This document shows, one piece after another, positions 9,723-18,183 of a stretch of DNA of 64,000 nt. The notes under the pieces were generated by a model. That model was given only the letters and a program-made list of their open reading frames with translations. It had not been told where the DNA came from and did not search any database. The stretch covers positions 1-64,000 of the forward strand of contig CAYNSR010000005.1 of the NCBI GenBank assembly GCA_964400125.1. The letters run 5' to 3'. This DNA is from Micavibrio sp964400125 (lineage in GTDB: Bacteria; Pseudomonadota; Alphaproteobacteria; Micavibrionales; Micavibrionaceae). Made by a program: the position numbers and the translations under genes. Positions within the stretch are counted from its first letter, which is position 1, and each line of letters opens with the position of its first letter.

Positions 9723-9752
9723 AAAAAAGCCCCGGCAAACCGGGGCTTCTTG
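9723..9752 (-). terminator. Rho-independent terminator of rplM-rpsI
   Basis: Stem GCCCCGG/CCGGGGC at 9729-9746 with a CAAA-type loop. It is followed on the minus strand by six T residues and lies 19 bases beyond the rpsI stop. Confidence 0.9.
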
Positions 9753-9770
9753 AAATCCTTGTGGCAAAGC

Positions 9771-10298
9771 TTAACGCTTGACCCACTGCTTGGAACGGCG
9801 GGCTTTGTGCAGACCGATTTTCTTCCGTTCGACCATACGCGCATCGCGGGTCAGCATACCGGCGGCTTTCAGTGCCGGACGCAGTTCGGGGTCAAAATTT
9901 TCCAGAGCGCGGGAAATGCCGTGACGCACAGCGCCAGCCTGACCGGACAGGCCGCCGCCCTTCACCGTGCACCAGACGTCAAAATGGCTGACGCGGTTGA
10001 CGATCAGGAAAGGCTGGTTCAGCACCAGACGCTGGGTCTGGCGGGCAAAATACTCTGTCTGGTCCCGTCCATTGACGATGACAGATCCCTTGCCCGGCTT
10101 CACCCAGACACGCGCGACGGCATTTTTACGACGACCCGTACCATAGGCGCGGCCCTGCGCATCGACTTTCGGCTTGCGCGGTTCTTTCGGAACCGTGTCG
10201 AGTTCGGACAGGCTGTTGACCGGGGCATTGGTCATGACTGCGGATTTCAGATCCTTCAGATCACTGACGGCGGATTTTTCTGTGGTGGCCATGGTCAT
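9771..10298 (-). CDS. rpsI: 30S ribosomal protein S9
   Basis: 175 residues. The S9 core is clear: GTGRRKNAVARVWVKPGKG, VNGRDQTEYF, SGQAGAVRHGISRAL and the basic C-terminal tail ending SKQWVKR, which in S9 reaches the P-site tRNA. An N-terminal extension of about 45 residues precedes the core, as in many Alphaproteobacteria. It starts directly after the rplM stop, the usual rplM-rpsI operon, and ends at a strong terminator. Confidence 0.97.
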   Translation of the reverse strand: MTMATTEKSAVSDLKDLKSAVMTNAPVNSLSELDTVPKEPRKPKVDAQGRAYGTGRRKNAVARVWVKPGKGSVIVNGRDQTEYFARQTQRLVLNQPFLIVNRVSHFDVWCTVKGGGLSGQAGAVRHGISRALENFDPELRPALKAAGMLTRDARMVERKKIGLHKARRSKQWVKR

Positions 10299-10763
10299 TT
10301 ATACCCTTTTGTTCTTGGAGTTCATGGAGGCAACATCCAGTTTTTCAGGCTGTTGCGCTTCGTGCGGATGATCGGTTCCGGCATAAACGCGCAGATTGCC
10401 AAGCACCTTGCGGCCCATCGGCCCTTCGGGGAGCATACGCTCAACGGCTTTTTCGATCACACGCTCGGGATGTTTTCCGGCAAGGATAGCGCCTTTGCTA
10501 CGCCCCTTGATCCCGCCGGGATAACCGGTGTGCCAGTAGAAAATGGAGTCAGCGGCCTTGTTGCGACCGGTCAGCGCCACTTTTTCGGCATTGATGACGA
10601 TGACATTGTCACCGCAATCCATATGCGGGGTGAAGCTCGGCTTGTGCTTGCCGCGCAGACGCAGGGCAATCACGCTGGCCAGACGGCCCAGAACCATGTT
10701 CTCGGCGTCAACGATGATCCATTTCTTGTCGATCTCGCTCGGTTTTGCAGAATATGTTTTCAT
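10299..10763 (-). CDS. rplM: 50S ribosomal protein L13
   Basis: 154 residues of standard L13 sequence: WIIVDAENMVLGRLAS near 15-30, GDNVIVINAEKVALTG, and the signature VERMLPEGPMGRKVLGNLRVYAG. L13 is an early-assembly protein of the large subunit. It is the first gene of the rplM-rpsI operon, and its upstream region is shared with the divergent methionine-pathway gene. Confidence 0.97.
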   Translation of the reverse strand: MKTYSAKPSEIDKKWIIVDAENMVLGRLASVIALRLRGKHKPSFTPHMDCGDNVIVINAEKVALTGRNKAADSIFYWHTGYPGGIKGRSKGAILAGKHPERVIEKAVERMLPEGPMGRKVLGNLRVYAGTDHPHEAQQPEKLDVASMNSKNKRV

Positions 10764-10840
10764 TGCTCTTCAACCTTGGTTTTTTGTTTTTCGGCTTGTT
10801 TTGCACCGCGAAGCTGTACCACAATGCGCCAAGCCGCGTG

Positions 10841-10869
10841 GTTATCGCCGAACAGATGCAACGAGTCAA
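10841..10869 (-). promoter_or_regulatory. candidate sigma-70 promoter for rplM-rpsI
   Basis: On the minus strand TTGACT (10864-10869) is separated by exactly 17 bases from GATAAC (10841-10846), about 80 bases upstream of the rplM start. The spacing is ideal and the -35 is close to consensus; the -10 is weaker. Identified by eye only. Confidence 0.4.
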
Positions 10870-10900
10870 CAAAAAACCTCGCAAAAACAGAAGATTATCG

Positions 10901-10922
10901 ATGTGGTATTATAATACCACAT
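10901..10922. promoter_or_regulatory. perfect 22-bp palindrome, candidate operator
   Basis: Each half is ATGTGGTATTA and the match is perfect with no spacer. The centre contains TATAAT (10910-10915), which could be the -10 of the methionine-pathway gene starting 43 bases downstream, so a bound dimeric repressor would block polymerase. The site lies between divergent rplM and the sulfhydrylase gene and could affect either. No regulator gene lies nearby. Confidence 0.55.
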
Positions 10923-10964
10923 CCGCGTCGGGGGGAAGTTATTGAAATCATGGGAGAATTTAAG

Positions 10965-12266
10965 ATGAAAGACCATATCATGCCAACCAAAGGTTTTGAA
11001 ACCCTCGCCGTCCATGGCGGGGTGACGCCGGACCCCACCACCGGGGCCAGCAGCCCGGCAATCCACCAGTCGTCGTCCTATGTCTTCCGCGACACGCAGC
11101 ATGCCGCCGATGTCTTTGCGCTGAAGGAGCCGGGATTTATCTATTCCCGCGTTACCAACCCGACCGTCGCCATGCTCGAAAACAAAATCGCGCAGATGGA
11201 AGGCGGCACCGGAGCCACCTGCACATCATCGGGCCTGTCCACCAACCTGCTGGCGTTTTCATCGCTCATGACATCCGGTGATGAATTTATCGCCACACAG
11301 AAACTCTATGGCGGCACCGCCGGACAGTTTCGCGATTCCTTCCAGCGCTCCTTCGGCTGGAAATGCCATTTCACCGACCCCACAAAACCCGATGATTTTA
11401 AACGCAAGATCAATGACCGCACCCGATTGATCTTTGTCGAAAGCCTGTCGAACCCCGAAGGCGTTATCGTCGATATCGAAGCCTATGCCCGGATCGCCGA
11501 AGACGCTGGTGTGCCGCTGATCGTCGATAACACGGTTCCAACGCCCTATCTGTGCCGTCCGTTTGAATACGGGGCGGATATCGTCGTGCATTCCACCACC
11601 AAATATTTCACCGGCCACGGCAATTCCATGGGCGGCGCGGTTGTCGATGGCGGAAAATTCGACTGGATGAAACACGCGGCGAAATTTCCAGCCATGACGA
11701 CCGATTGTTCCGGATATCGCGGGATTATTTTCGGGCGCGATTTCAAGGAAGCCCCCTTCGCCACGCAGACCCATGCCGTGGGCCTGCGCGATCTCGGCAT
11801 GAACCAGCAGCCGATGAATGCCTATCTGACCCTGATGGGGATGGAAACCCTTCCCCTGCGTATGCGGCAGCATTGTGAAAACGCGATCAAAATTGCGGAA
11901 TTCCTGTCGCAACACAGGGCGGTGAAATCGGTCAGTTTCCCCGGCCTGCCCTCCTCCCCGTTTTACGCACTGGCGCAAAAATACATGCGCAATGGCTGGG
12001 CCAGCGGCCTGTTTACGTTTGAACTGGCGGGCGGCCATGCGGCGGGCGTCAAACTGGTCGAAAATGTCAAAATTTTCTACCATCTGGCCAATATCGGCGA
12101 CACACGCAGCCTGATTATCCACCCGGCGTCGACCACCCACGCGCAGATGAGCGACGACCAAAAAACCGCTGCCGGATGCGGCCCGGGCGTTATCCGCGTT
12201 TCCATCGGCATCGAAACCGCCGAAGACCTGATTGAGGACCTGAATCAGGCTCTGGCAAAAATCTAG
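10965..12266 (+). CDS. metY: O-acetylhomoserine sulfhydrylase (PLP-dependent)
   Basis: 433 residues from the ATG at 10965, which has GGGAG eight bases upstream; an in-frame ATG at 10950 is the alternative. It converts O-acetylhomoserine plus sulfide to homocysteine. It shows the Cys/Met-metabolism PLP family features: TLAVHGGVTPD at the N-terminus, SSGLSTNLLAF, VDNTVPTPYLCRP, and the PLP lysine in VVHSTTKYFTGHG. The length (about 430) and N-terminus fit MetY better than cystathionine gamma-synthase (about 390). The open frame continues far upstream through antisense rpsI, but that part is not coding. A palindrome at 10901-10922 probably controls it. Confidence 0.9.
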   Translation: MKDHIMPTKGFETLAVHGGVTPDPTTGASSPAIHQSSSYVFRDTQHAADVFALKEPGFIYSRVTNPTVAMLENKIAQMEGGTGATCTSSGLSTNLLAFSSLMTSGDEFIATQKLYGGTAGQFRDSFQRSFGWKCHFTDPTKPDDFKRKINDRTRLIFVESLSNPEGVIVDIEAYARIAEDAGVPLIVDNTVPTPYLCRPFEYGADIVVHSTTKYFTGHGNSMGGAVVDGGKFDWMKHAAKFPAMTTDCSGYRGIIFGRDFKEAPFATQTHAVGLRDLGMNQQPMNAYLTLMGMETLPLRMRQHCENAIKIAEFLSQHRAVKSVSFPGLPSSPFYALAQKYMRNGWASGLFTFELAGGHAAGVKLVENVKIFYHLANIGDTRSLIIHPASTTHAQMSDDQKTAAGCGPGVIRVSIGIETAEDLIEDLNQALAKI

Positions 12267-12378
12267 GCCCGGATCAATATGAGGACGCTTGTCATGCGGA
12301 AAACCGGGTGATAGCGTCCTTCCAGACAGACTGAGTATAAAAAAAATAAATCATCAGAGATTGAACAAGGAGGTTCAA

Positions 12379-12966
12379 ATGAATACAACCCTGCGCCGCG
12401 CAGTTGCCGCGACAACTCTTGCCCTTGCCGCCATTGCCGGAAATGCCTTCGCACAGGAAACTACCGGAGAGCCAATGCTGCCCGCGTTTGCGATCAACCC
12501 AGAGGACAACCAGCTTGCAATGAAGCTGGCGCGCGCCTTCACCTGCACCGCCGATGCCCATCAGGCCATTACAAGCTCAAAAATATATGTCAGCCTGAGC
12601 GATATCGTAAAGAAAGGCCATATAGTCGATGTGGGGGCCATGGACGATGCCATACTGGTCGCGCAAATGACCGGTGATGATTTCATGTTGAAGGAAGAGC
12701 TGGAAAAATATGATTTCAGCAAGGCCGATGCCGCAAAAATTGTCATCATGCTTGCCGATGAGCTAGCCCCGATTACAAAGGAATACTCCGCCATGCAATT
12801 CCACAGCGGATTGGATGAAAAAGCAAAACAGGATATTACGAACGCTTTCATCGCGGTCATAAAGAAATACGAAGAGGAGACGGGGGTCACCATCGCTCTG
12901 GAATTTGCAGGCGGCGGGTTGTCTCCGCAACCAACCCCGGCCTGCCAGGCAGCGCTCGCACCGTAG
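12379..12966 (+). CDS. small exported protein, unknown function
   Basis: 195 residues. The start is fixed by a consensus AAGGAGG seven bases before the ATG. Residues 1-25 form a typical signal peptide ending NAFA before QETTGE, so the product is probably periplasmic. The rest is mostly helical and acidic, with two cysteines (CTADAHQA near 57 and a C-terminal PACQAALAP) that could form a disulfide. I do not recognise a family. An eight-base stem (AGGACGCT/AGCGTCCT, 12282-12320) lies in the leader, and a strong terminator follows, so it is probably monocistronic and well expressed. Confidence 0.75.
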   Translation: MNTTLRRAVAATTLALAAIAGNAFAQETTGEPMLPAFAINPEDNQLAMKLARAFTCTADAHQAITSSKIYVSLSDIVKKGHIVDVGAMDDAILVAQMTGDDFMLKEELEKYDFSKADAAKIVIMLADELAPITKEYSAMQFHSGLDEKAKQDITNAFIAVIKKYEEETGVTIALEFAGGGLSPQPTPACQAALAP

Positions 12967-12987
12967 AAAACGGCACCTTCAATACAA

Positions 12988-13028
12988 ACACAACCCGGGG
13001 GCAGAAAACGGCTCCCGGGTTGTGTTTT
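12988..13028 (+). terminator. Rho-independent terminator
   Basis: Stem ACACAACCCGGGGGC/GCTCCCGGGTTGTGT (12988-13002 with 13011-13025) followed by TTTT. It ends the transcript of the exported-protein gene. Confidence 0.85.
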
Positions 13029-13066
13029 GATAATTATGGATAAAAATTTGTTTGACCCGGCGAGGC

Positions 13067-14377
13067 ATGTTTGCTTACCTTCGTTCGGGGACAGAGCCAG
13101 TCAGGGAATGTATTTTGAAAGCGCAACACATCCAATATACCGTCAGTACGCAGGCCGATGAAGAATTTTGCAATATTCTCTGCGCCTGGGAAAACCTCGA
13201 AAAAACACTGGGTGACGGGGAAACGATCGTCGATTTTAACCTGACGGGGTGGAAAAGCGACCGCCAATACAGCTCTCGCGCAGAGGTTCTTCTGGCGCTC
13301 GACGCCTTGTCACAGGATCATTCCGTGAAGCAGGACAGGAAGGTGATGTCCCGGGTCATCGCCCTTCAGGCCTATCTCAAAGGAATGACGGGTGATGCCC
13401 CTGCCAGCTACAGCGATTATATCCGCGACCGCATCGGCATTGATCTCGTCTACATCCCCGATGAAAAAATCGCAAAGGCGCAAAAAAATCTTGAAGAAAA
13501 ACTGCGCGACGTCGGCTCCCGGCTGGAGGACGGCTATGTCGGTCTGGCGGCATGCAACCAATCCAACATCGCCGCCGACGATATTCCCGCATGGTTCGCA
13601 CAGCGTTTTAAACAATCGCTACAGGATATCAAAGACGTTTTAGGCGAAATTCCCGACATGAAAGAACCCATCGTCGTCGTCGAAGAACCGGAGCATGCGG
13701 CGTGGGTCGCGAATGTCCGCGCAGAGGGGGATCAATTCAGGTTTGCCTTTAATCGCCACTATGTGAAGAAAAAAAGCGTGGAAAGCCTGACCGCCACATT
13801 CAACCATGAAGTTCTGGGGCATGCGGTTCAAGGGTATTACTGGAAAAAAGAAATCGAGGAAGGACGGCTGCCAAAAAGTTTTGGGTTAACGACCGTTATC
13901 GGCCCGGAATCCCTCACCATGGAAGCCTTGGCTGAATATGCGCCCCTATATTACGGCGATATGACGAACCCAAACGCGGCGGCAGATGAAGCGTTGAGGA
14001 ACTATGATCGCATGGTTTTCAACAACGCCTATTATCTTCACTACTATGAGGGCCGCGACGACAACACGGTCAAAACGTATCTAAAAAAACACGCACCCTA
14101 CAGAGATGACCTCTTCATTGAAAAACGCATGCAACATGTTTTCAAGCGCCTGAATACGGGCAGCGTATATAGCACCGTATACGATGTCGGAAGAAGACTG
14201 ATGCAGGAGGTTGCGGAGCAATTTACCCCCGACTTGAAAAAAGAATTTCTGGCGAATATCTACCGTCAATGGCTTGACGCAACAGATATCGCCAACCTGG
14301 CACGATCCTACGGCGTAGACAATATCCCAGACTTCAATCCGCACCGCTCTACTAAATTGGAGAAGATGGGACCATGA
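13067..14377 (+). CDS. uncharacterised HEXXXH zincin-like metallopeptidase
   Basis: 436 residues from the ATG at 13067; an in-frame TTG at 13052 is the alternative, and neither has a good ribosome-binding site. The centre carries HEVLGH at residues 247-252, an HEXXXH zinc motif, with EALAE at 286-290 as the likely third ligand. HEXXXH is the hallmark of M49 dipeptidyl peptidase III (HELLGH with a downstream EExxAE). The ligand spacing here is shorter than in M49, and the following AVQGYYW is reminiscent of DUF885 proteins. There is no signal peptide, so it should be cytoplasmic. The stop overlaps the ATG of a 50-residue gene (ATGA). A peptidase is likely; the family is unresolved. Confidence 0.65.
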   Translation: MFAYLRSGTEPVRECILKAQHIQYTVSTQADEEFCNILCAWENLEKTLGDGETIVDFNLTGWKSDRQYSSRAEVLLALDALSQDHSVKQDRKVMSRVIALQAYLKGMTGDAPASYSDYIRDRIGIDLVYIPDEKIAKAQKNLEEKLRDVGSRLEDGYVGLAACNQSNIAADDIPAWFAQRFKQSLQDIKDVLGEIPDMKEPIVVVEEPEHAAWVANVRAEGDQFRFAFNRHYVKKKSVESLTATFNHEVLGHAVQGYYWKKEIEEGRLPKSFGLTTVIGPESLTMEALAEYAPLYYGDMTNPNAAADEALRNYDRMVFNNAYYLHYYEGRDDNTVKTYLKKHAPYRDDLFIEKRMQHVFKRLNTGSVYSTVYDVGRRLMQEVAEQFTPDLKKEFLANIYRQWLDATDIANLARSYGVDNIPDFNPHRSTKLEKMGP

Positions 14378-14526
14378 ATACAGAAAAATCGGGGCTGCTC
14401 CGAAGCTTTGGTCTTTACCCCGAAAATTGGACCATTTTGAAGGAGAGCGAATGGCGCTTTAACAACCCAAGCCCAAAAGCACAATTACAAGAGCTTAAAC
14501 AATGGGTTAGGAACTATATGGGCTAG
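14374..14526 (+). CDS. 50-residue protein coupled to the zincin gene
   Basis: An ATGA overlap joins this short frame to the preceding metallopeptidase stop, a sign of translational coupling. The product begins MNTEKSGLLRSFGLYPENW and ends QLQELKQWVRNYMG. It is rich in aromatic residues and looks like a folded or partner-binding peptide, not a random frame. Codon use resembles the preceding gene. A weak GGGCT/AGCCC hairpin followed by a T-rich stretch overlaps its stop (14520-14555) and may end transcription. Function unknown; a small regulator or subunit of the peptidase is an inference from the overlap alone. Confidence 0.55.
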   Translation: MNTEKSGLLRSFGLYPENWTILKESEWRFNNPSPKAQLQELKQWVRNYMG

Positions 14527-14683
14527 TTATCTAGGACAGCCCCAAAATTTTTTGCGGTCAAAGAAAAATCTGGAAAATACATTATCAGCTGCATGAATCA
14601 AGACTAGGACGGTTTCAGCGAAGCCCTCAAAATCCTTTGCCACCCTGTCAGTGAATGATCGCGAACGCTGGCAACAGGAAAAA

Positions 14684-14760
14684 TGGGGCGACTGATGGGG
14701 CTCGAACCCACGACCACTCGGACCACAACCGAGGGCTCTACCAGCTGAGCTACAGCCGCC
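14684..14760 (-). tRNA. tRNA-His (GUG)
   Basis: 77-nt cloverleaf on the minus strand starting GGCGGCTGTAGCTCAGC, with anticodon loop TTGTGGT (GTG). The extra 5' G (position -1) pairs with the C before the encoded CCA, the standard bacterial tRNA-His identity feature. No gene lies between 14527 and the tRNA. Confidence 0.95.
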
Positions 14761-14958
14761 GCAGGAAACCTGCAAGGCCCTGTTATTCATGATTTCACTT
14801 TGGGCGTCAAGCTTTGTCCACCATGGGGCAAAATTTTTTGTGCTATGCGATAGACAACGCCGTTGCTTCTATGCTATCTCAGGGAAACCATCACAATACG
14901 CATGGCAGTTACGCTTTAAACGCATATCTGCGATGCAGCAAAACCGAAAGAGAGCACC

Positions 14959-16392
14959 ATGTCCGAACACGCCCCCCTGAAAGCCAAATCCCTCGCCGAT
15001 ATTATCAAAATCGCCGAAGAAAACGATATCGACTTTATCGACTGCAATTTTACCGATCCGCGTGGCAAATGGCATCATACGACCTTCCACATGGACATGC
15101 TTGATGAAGGCACATTGAAAGACGGGCTGATGATCGACGGCTCATCCATTGCAGGATGGAAAGCCATCAATGAGTCCGACATGAAACTGCGCCCCGATCA
15201 TTCCAAAATAACCATGGACCCGTTCGCCGCGCAACCCACACTGAAAGTGTTCTGCGACATTCTTGAACCGCTGACCGACAAACCCTATAACCGCGACCCC
15301 CGCTCCATCGCCCGCGCAGCCGAATCCTATCTGCAAACGACGGGAATTGCCGATGTCGCCTATTTCGGTCCTGAAGCCGAATTTTTTATTTTCGACGACG
15401 TCAAATTTTCCGTCCGTCCGAACAAGGTCGGCTTCGAACTCGACAGCGTCGAAAGCCCCGACAACAGCGACCGCCATTATGAAGAAGGCAATATGGGCCA
15501 CCGTCCGCGCATCAAGGGCGGTTACTTCCCGGAAGCTCCGGTCGATAGCTGCGCCGATTTGCGCGCGGAAATGCTGACCGTCATGCGCTCCATGGGTGTG
15601 CCAGTTGAAAAGCACCACCACGAAGTCGCCTCCAGCCAGCATGAACTGGGCATGAAATTTTCAACCCTCGTGGATTCCGCCGACAATATTCAGCTTTACA
15701 AACATGTCATTTTCAATGTCGCCCACGCCTACGGGAAAACGGCAACCTTCATGCCCAAACCCGTCTACGGTGACAACGGCTCCGGCATGCATGTGCATCA
15801 ATCCCTGTTCAAGGACGGAAAGCCGCTTTTCGCAGGTGATAAATATGCGGGCCTGTCGGAAATGTGCCTGTATTACATCGGCGGGATTATCAAACACGCC
15901 CGCGCCCTGAACGCGTTCACCAACCCCACGACCAACAGCTACAAACGTCTGGTTCCGGGGTATGAGGCACCGGTGCTGCTGGCCTATTCCGCACGCAACC
16001 GTTCAGCGTCATGCCGAATCCCGTTCGGCAGCCATCCGAAGGCAAAACGGGTCGAAGTCCGCTTTCCCGATCCGCTGGCCAACCCCTATCTGGCCTACGC
16101 AGCCATGCTGATGGCGGGTCTTGACGGCATCCAGAACAAAATCCATCCGGGCGAGGCGATGGACCAGAACCTCTACGAATTGCCGGAAGAAGAGCTGTTG
16201 AAAGTTCCAACTGTATGCGGTTCGCTCCGCGAAGCCGTCGAATGCCTGAAAATTGATCATGAGTTTCTGCTCAAGGGTGACGTCTTCAGCGTCGATATGC
16301 TGGAAGCCTATCTGGACCTGAAAATGGAAGAAGTCATGGCTTTCGAAACCATGCCGCACCCGATCGAATACCAGATGTATTATTCGTCATAA
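14959..16392 (+). CDS. glnA: glutamine synthetase, type I
   Basis: 477 residues. It makes glutamine from glutamate, ammonia and ATP. Visible features: the N-terminal beta-grasp segment (DFIDCNFTDPRGKWHH), DGSSIAGW, the glutamate-binding YFGPEAEFF, the ATP signature around KPVYGDNGSGMHVHQS, NRSASCRIPF, and QNLYELPEEE with the tyrosine position adenylylated in GSI-beta enzymes. It is therefore likely controlled by GlnE adenylylation. No glnB precedes it. A GC-rich hairpin ends the gene 10 bases after the stop. Confidence 0.97.
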   Translation: MSEHAPLKAKSLADIIKIAEENDIDFIDCNFTDPRGKWHHTTFHMDMLDEGTLKDGLMIDGSSIAGWKAINESDMKLRPDHSKITMDPFAAQPTLKVFCDILEPLTDKPYNRDPRSIARAAESYLQTTGIADVAYFGPEAEFFIFDDVKFSVRPNKVGFELDSVESPDNSDRHYEEGNMGHRPRIKGGYFPEAPVDSCADLRAEMLTVMRSMGVPVEKHHHEVASSQHELGMKFSTLVDSADNIQLYKHVIFNVAHAYGKTATFMPKPVYGDNGSGMHVHQSLFKDGKPLFAGDKYAGLSEMCLYYIGGIIKHARALNAFTNPTTNSYKRLVPGYEAPVLLAYSARNRSASCRIPFGSHPKAKRVEVRFPDPLANPYLAYAAMLMAGLDGIQNKIHPGEAMDQNLYELPEEELLKVPTVCGSLREAVECLKIDHEFLLKGDVFSVDMLEAYLDLKMEEVMAFETMPHPIEYQMYYSS

Positions 16393-16401
16393 AACAAGAA
16401 T

Positions 16402-16427
16402 CCCCCTCCTGCGAAAGCGGGAGGGGG
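16402..16427. terminator. GC-rich hairpin, shared repeat and terminator after glnA
   Basis: CCCCCTCCTGC-GAAA-GCGGGAGGGGG forms a GAAA-tetraloop hairpin between convergent glnA and the next gene. The same hairpin recurs at 60357-60382, so it is also a dispersed repeat. It could act in both directions. Confidence 0.75.
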
Positions 16428-16455
16428 GTTATTTCACAGTAAAGATTGCCCCTCC

Positions 16456-17673
16456 CTACGGGCGCAAGCTTGAAATCACCGTCTCGAACGCCTCTTTGTT
16501 TGTTGCCCATGTATAGAAATCGATCTTGCGCGCCGGGGTCAGCATGGTAACGATGTAAAAATACCGATCCTCTATCAAAATCCCGACCCAGTATTCATGA
16601 TCGATCAGTGTCCGCGCGGCATTGTTCGCCTCATACACCTCGATCCGGGAAAAATGGATGTTCTCATGCATTTTGTAGCTCGATGGCTGGTCAATCAGCT
16701 TGCCAATCACCAACCCGCGTTTTTCAAACACTTTTTGCAGTTGCTGAACCTCTTCCGCCAGTGTCGTATCCAGTTCTGTGGAAACAACATGAACATCGAT
16801 TTCGCCGCGAATATTTTTTTCATCGAACGCATTGACTATTTTTGCATCCATGGCCTCGATGGAATAAATATTTGGCGCCATCAGCTTCCATGAAACCGGA
16901 TAGTCAAACCGCAACAGGTCGAGAAAGGCATAGGTCCTGCGTTCCTCAACCTGCCTTTCCTGATATTCGTTGAACTTGAAGCTGCGCAAAACATAATCCT
17001 GCACGGGGCGTTCTTCCATCCACTTCGGCTCCGGCACGGCATAGGTCAATAATGTTGCCATACTGCCGTTAATCTCGAACAGGGCGCGAACAACGTAGGA
17101 TGTATCTCCCTCGACCAGCACATAAAGGATTTCCACTTTCTTGTCGGAAAGTACCGTCATGTACTGCAATGGATAACTGTTTTGCTGCGCGTAGTTCAAA
17201 ATCCAGTTTCTCGCCGAGATTTGCTGCGGTAACCGTAAAACCGTCATTGAGAAATAGGTCCGGGAATCCAGCAAAGACGGGCCGTAAAAACGCACTACCT
17301 CGCTCAGTATACTTGTCACGGCACCAGCGTCCCCCCCGTCACCGTAAGGGCCTTCTTTTTCCTTCTCCCTGGACTTGACCTGTTCCCAGTCCTTCGGGAT
17401 TCGCATCGTGTAGGCCATGGTCGCATAACCCTCGGGCGTATCCGCAAAGGGGCGGGTTCTGGCCTCAAAATCCTCTTTCGAGATTTCATATTGCGGAACA
17501 GACTGGTACAGGTTGTCCTGATCCCGCGCCGGGGCTTCCGTCTCCGTACTCGCGGCGGGTGCCGGAGCCGGAGCAGCATCCTGAGCCTGCGCCGACAATG
17601 GCATCGCGAGGAGGATAAAACCCATCACCCCCGCCATAAAAACAACACGCCCCGGCGTTTTTTGAATCATCAT
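16456..17673 (-). CDS. exported protein, unknown function
   Basis: 405 residues. A long signal peptide (hydrophobic core near residues 10-25, ending SAQAQ) precedes an Ala/Pro/Glu-rich linker of about 25 residues, so the protein is probably periplasmic or membrane-associated. The remaining 350 residues alternate predicted beta strands and short helices, with aromatic patches such as YTMRIPKDWEQV and RFDYPVSWKLMAP. The two halves look somewhat alike, suggesting an internal duplication. I recognise no family. Its start overlaps the YciA-like thioesterase stop by 4 bases (ATGA), so the two are translationally coupled. Confidence 0.75.
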   Translation of the reverse strand: MMIQKTPGRVVFMAGVMGFILLAMPLSAQAQDAAPAPAPAASTETEAPARDQDNLYQSVPQYEISKEDFEARTRPFADTPEGYATMAYTMRIPKDWEQVKSREKEKEGPYGDGGDAGAVTSILSEVVRFYGPSLLDSRTYFSMTVLRLPQQISARNWILNYAQQNSYPLQYMTVLSDKKVEILYVLVEGDTSYVVRALFEINGSMATLLTYAVPEPKWMEERPVQDYVLRSFKFNEYQERQVEERRTYAFLDLLRFDYPVSWKLMAPNIYSIEAMDAKIVNAFDEKNIRGEIDVHVVSTELDTTLAEEVQQLQKVFEKRGLVIGKLIDQPSSYKMHENIHFSRIEVYEANNAARTLIDHEYWVGILIEDRYFYIVTMLTPARKIDFYTWATNKEAFETVISSLRP

Positions 17674-18119
17674 GCACCTGCCTTGTCTTTTATTATTTCC
17701 GCCGGCTGGCGGTTGTGGTCGATATGGACGAAGGTAAACAGCCCTTCCGTCACCTTCAGGTATTCCCGGCTTTCACGGCGCCGGGCCCAGCTTTCTATTT
17801 TTACGGTCACGGATGTCCGCCCGGATTTTGCGATATTGGCATAGACGCTGACCTCGTCGCCGATATAGACTGGCTTGTGAAAGGTCATGGCCTCGATCCC
17901 GACAGTGACAACCCGCCCGCCGCAATATTCATAGGCACGCGCCCCTCCGGCCAGATCCATCTGCGATAACAGCCATCCGCCAAAAATATCGCCATTGGCA
18001 TTTGAATCCGCAGGCATGGCAAAAGTACGCAATGTCGGCACCCGTCCTTGAATTTCGGCGGGCATGGGGAAAGATTTCTGTGCTGAAACCGGATGATCCA
18101 TTAATTTTTTAGTTCCCAT
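17670..18119 (-). CDS. YciA-like acyl-CoA thioesterase (hotdog fold)
   Basis: 149 residues. The hotdog-fold acyl-CoA hydrolase signature is clear: PADSNANGDIFGGWLLSQMDLAG near 36-58, with the conserved Asn/Asp pair, then VTVGIEAMTFHKPVYIGDEV. The family hydrolyses acyl-CoAs to free acids in the cytoplasm. It is the first gene of a two-gene unit with the exported protein above, and divergent from parE. Chain-length specificity cannot be read from sequence. Confidence 0.88.
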   Translation of the reverse strand: MGTKKLMDHPVSAQKSFPMPAEIQGRVPTLRTFAMPADSNANGDIFGGWLLSQMDLAGGARAYEYCGGRVVTVGIEAMTFHKPVYIGDEVSVYANIAKSGRTSVTVKIESWARRRESREYLKVTEGLFTFVHIDHNRQPAEIIKDKAGA

Positions 18120-18183
18120 ACGGTGATTATGCCAGTATGTATCTTAACATCTTCTAACTCTATGAAAAGAATACGTTTATTTT

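Noticed and set aside
9666..10964. Upstream 430-codon extension of the O-acetylhomoserine sulfhydrylase frame
   Set aside because: It runs antisense to rpsI and rplM, which are certain genes, and a normal ribosome-binding site and canonical N-terminus lie at 10965.
13022..13160. Frameshifted longer N-terminus of the HEXXXH protein starting at ATG 13036
   Set aside because: The alternative frame begins MDKNLFDPARH but stops within about 40 codons and has no conserved continuation, so I kept the shorter start.
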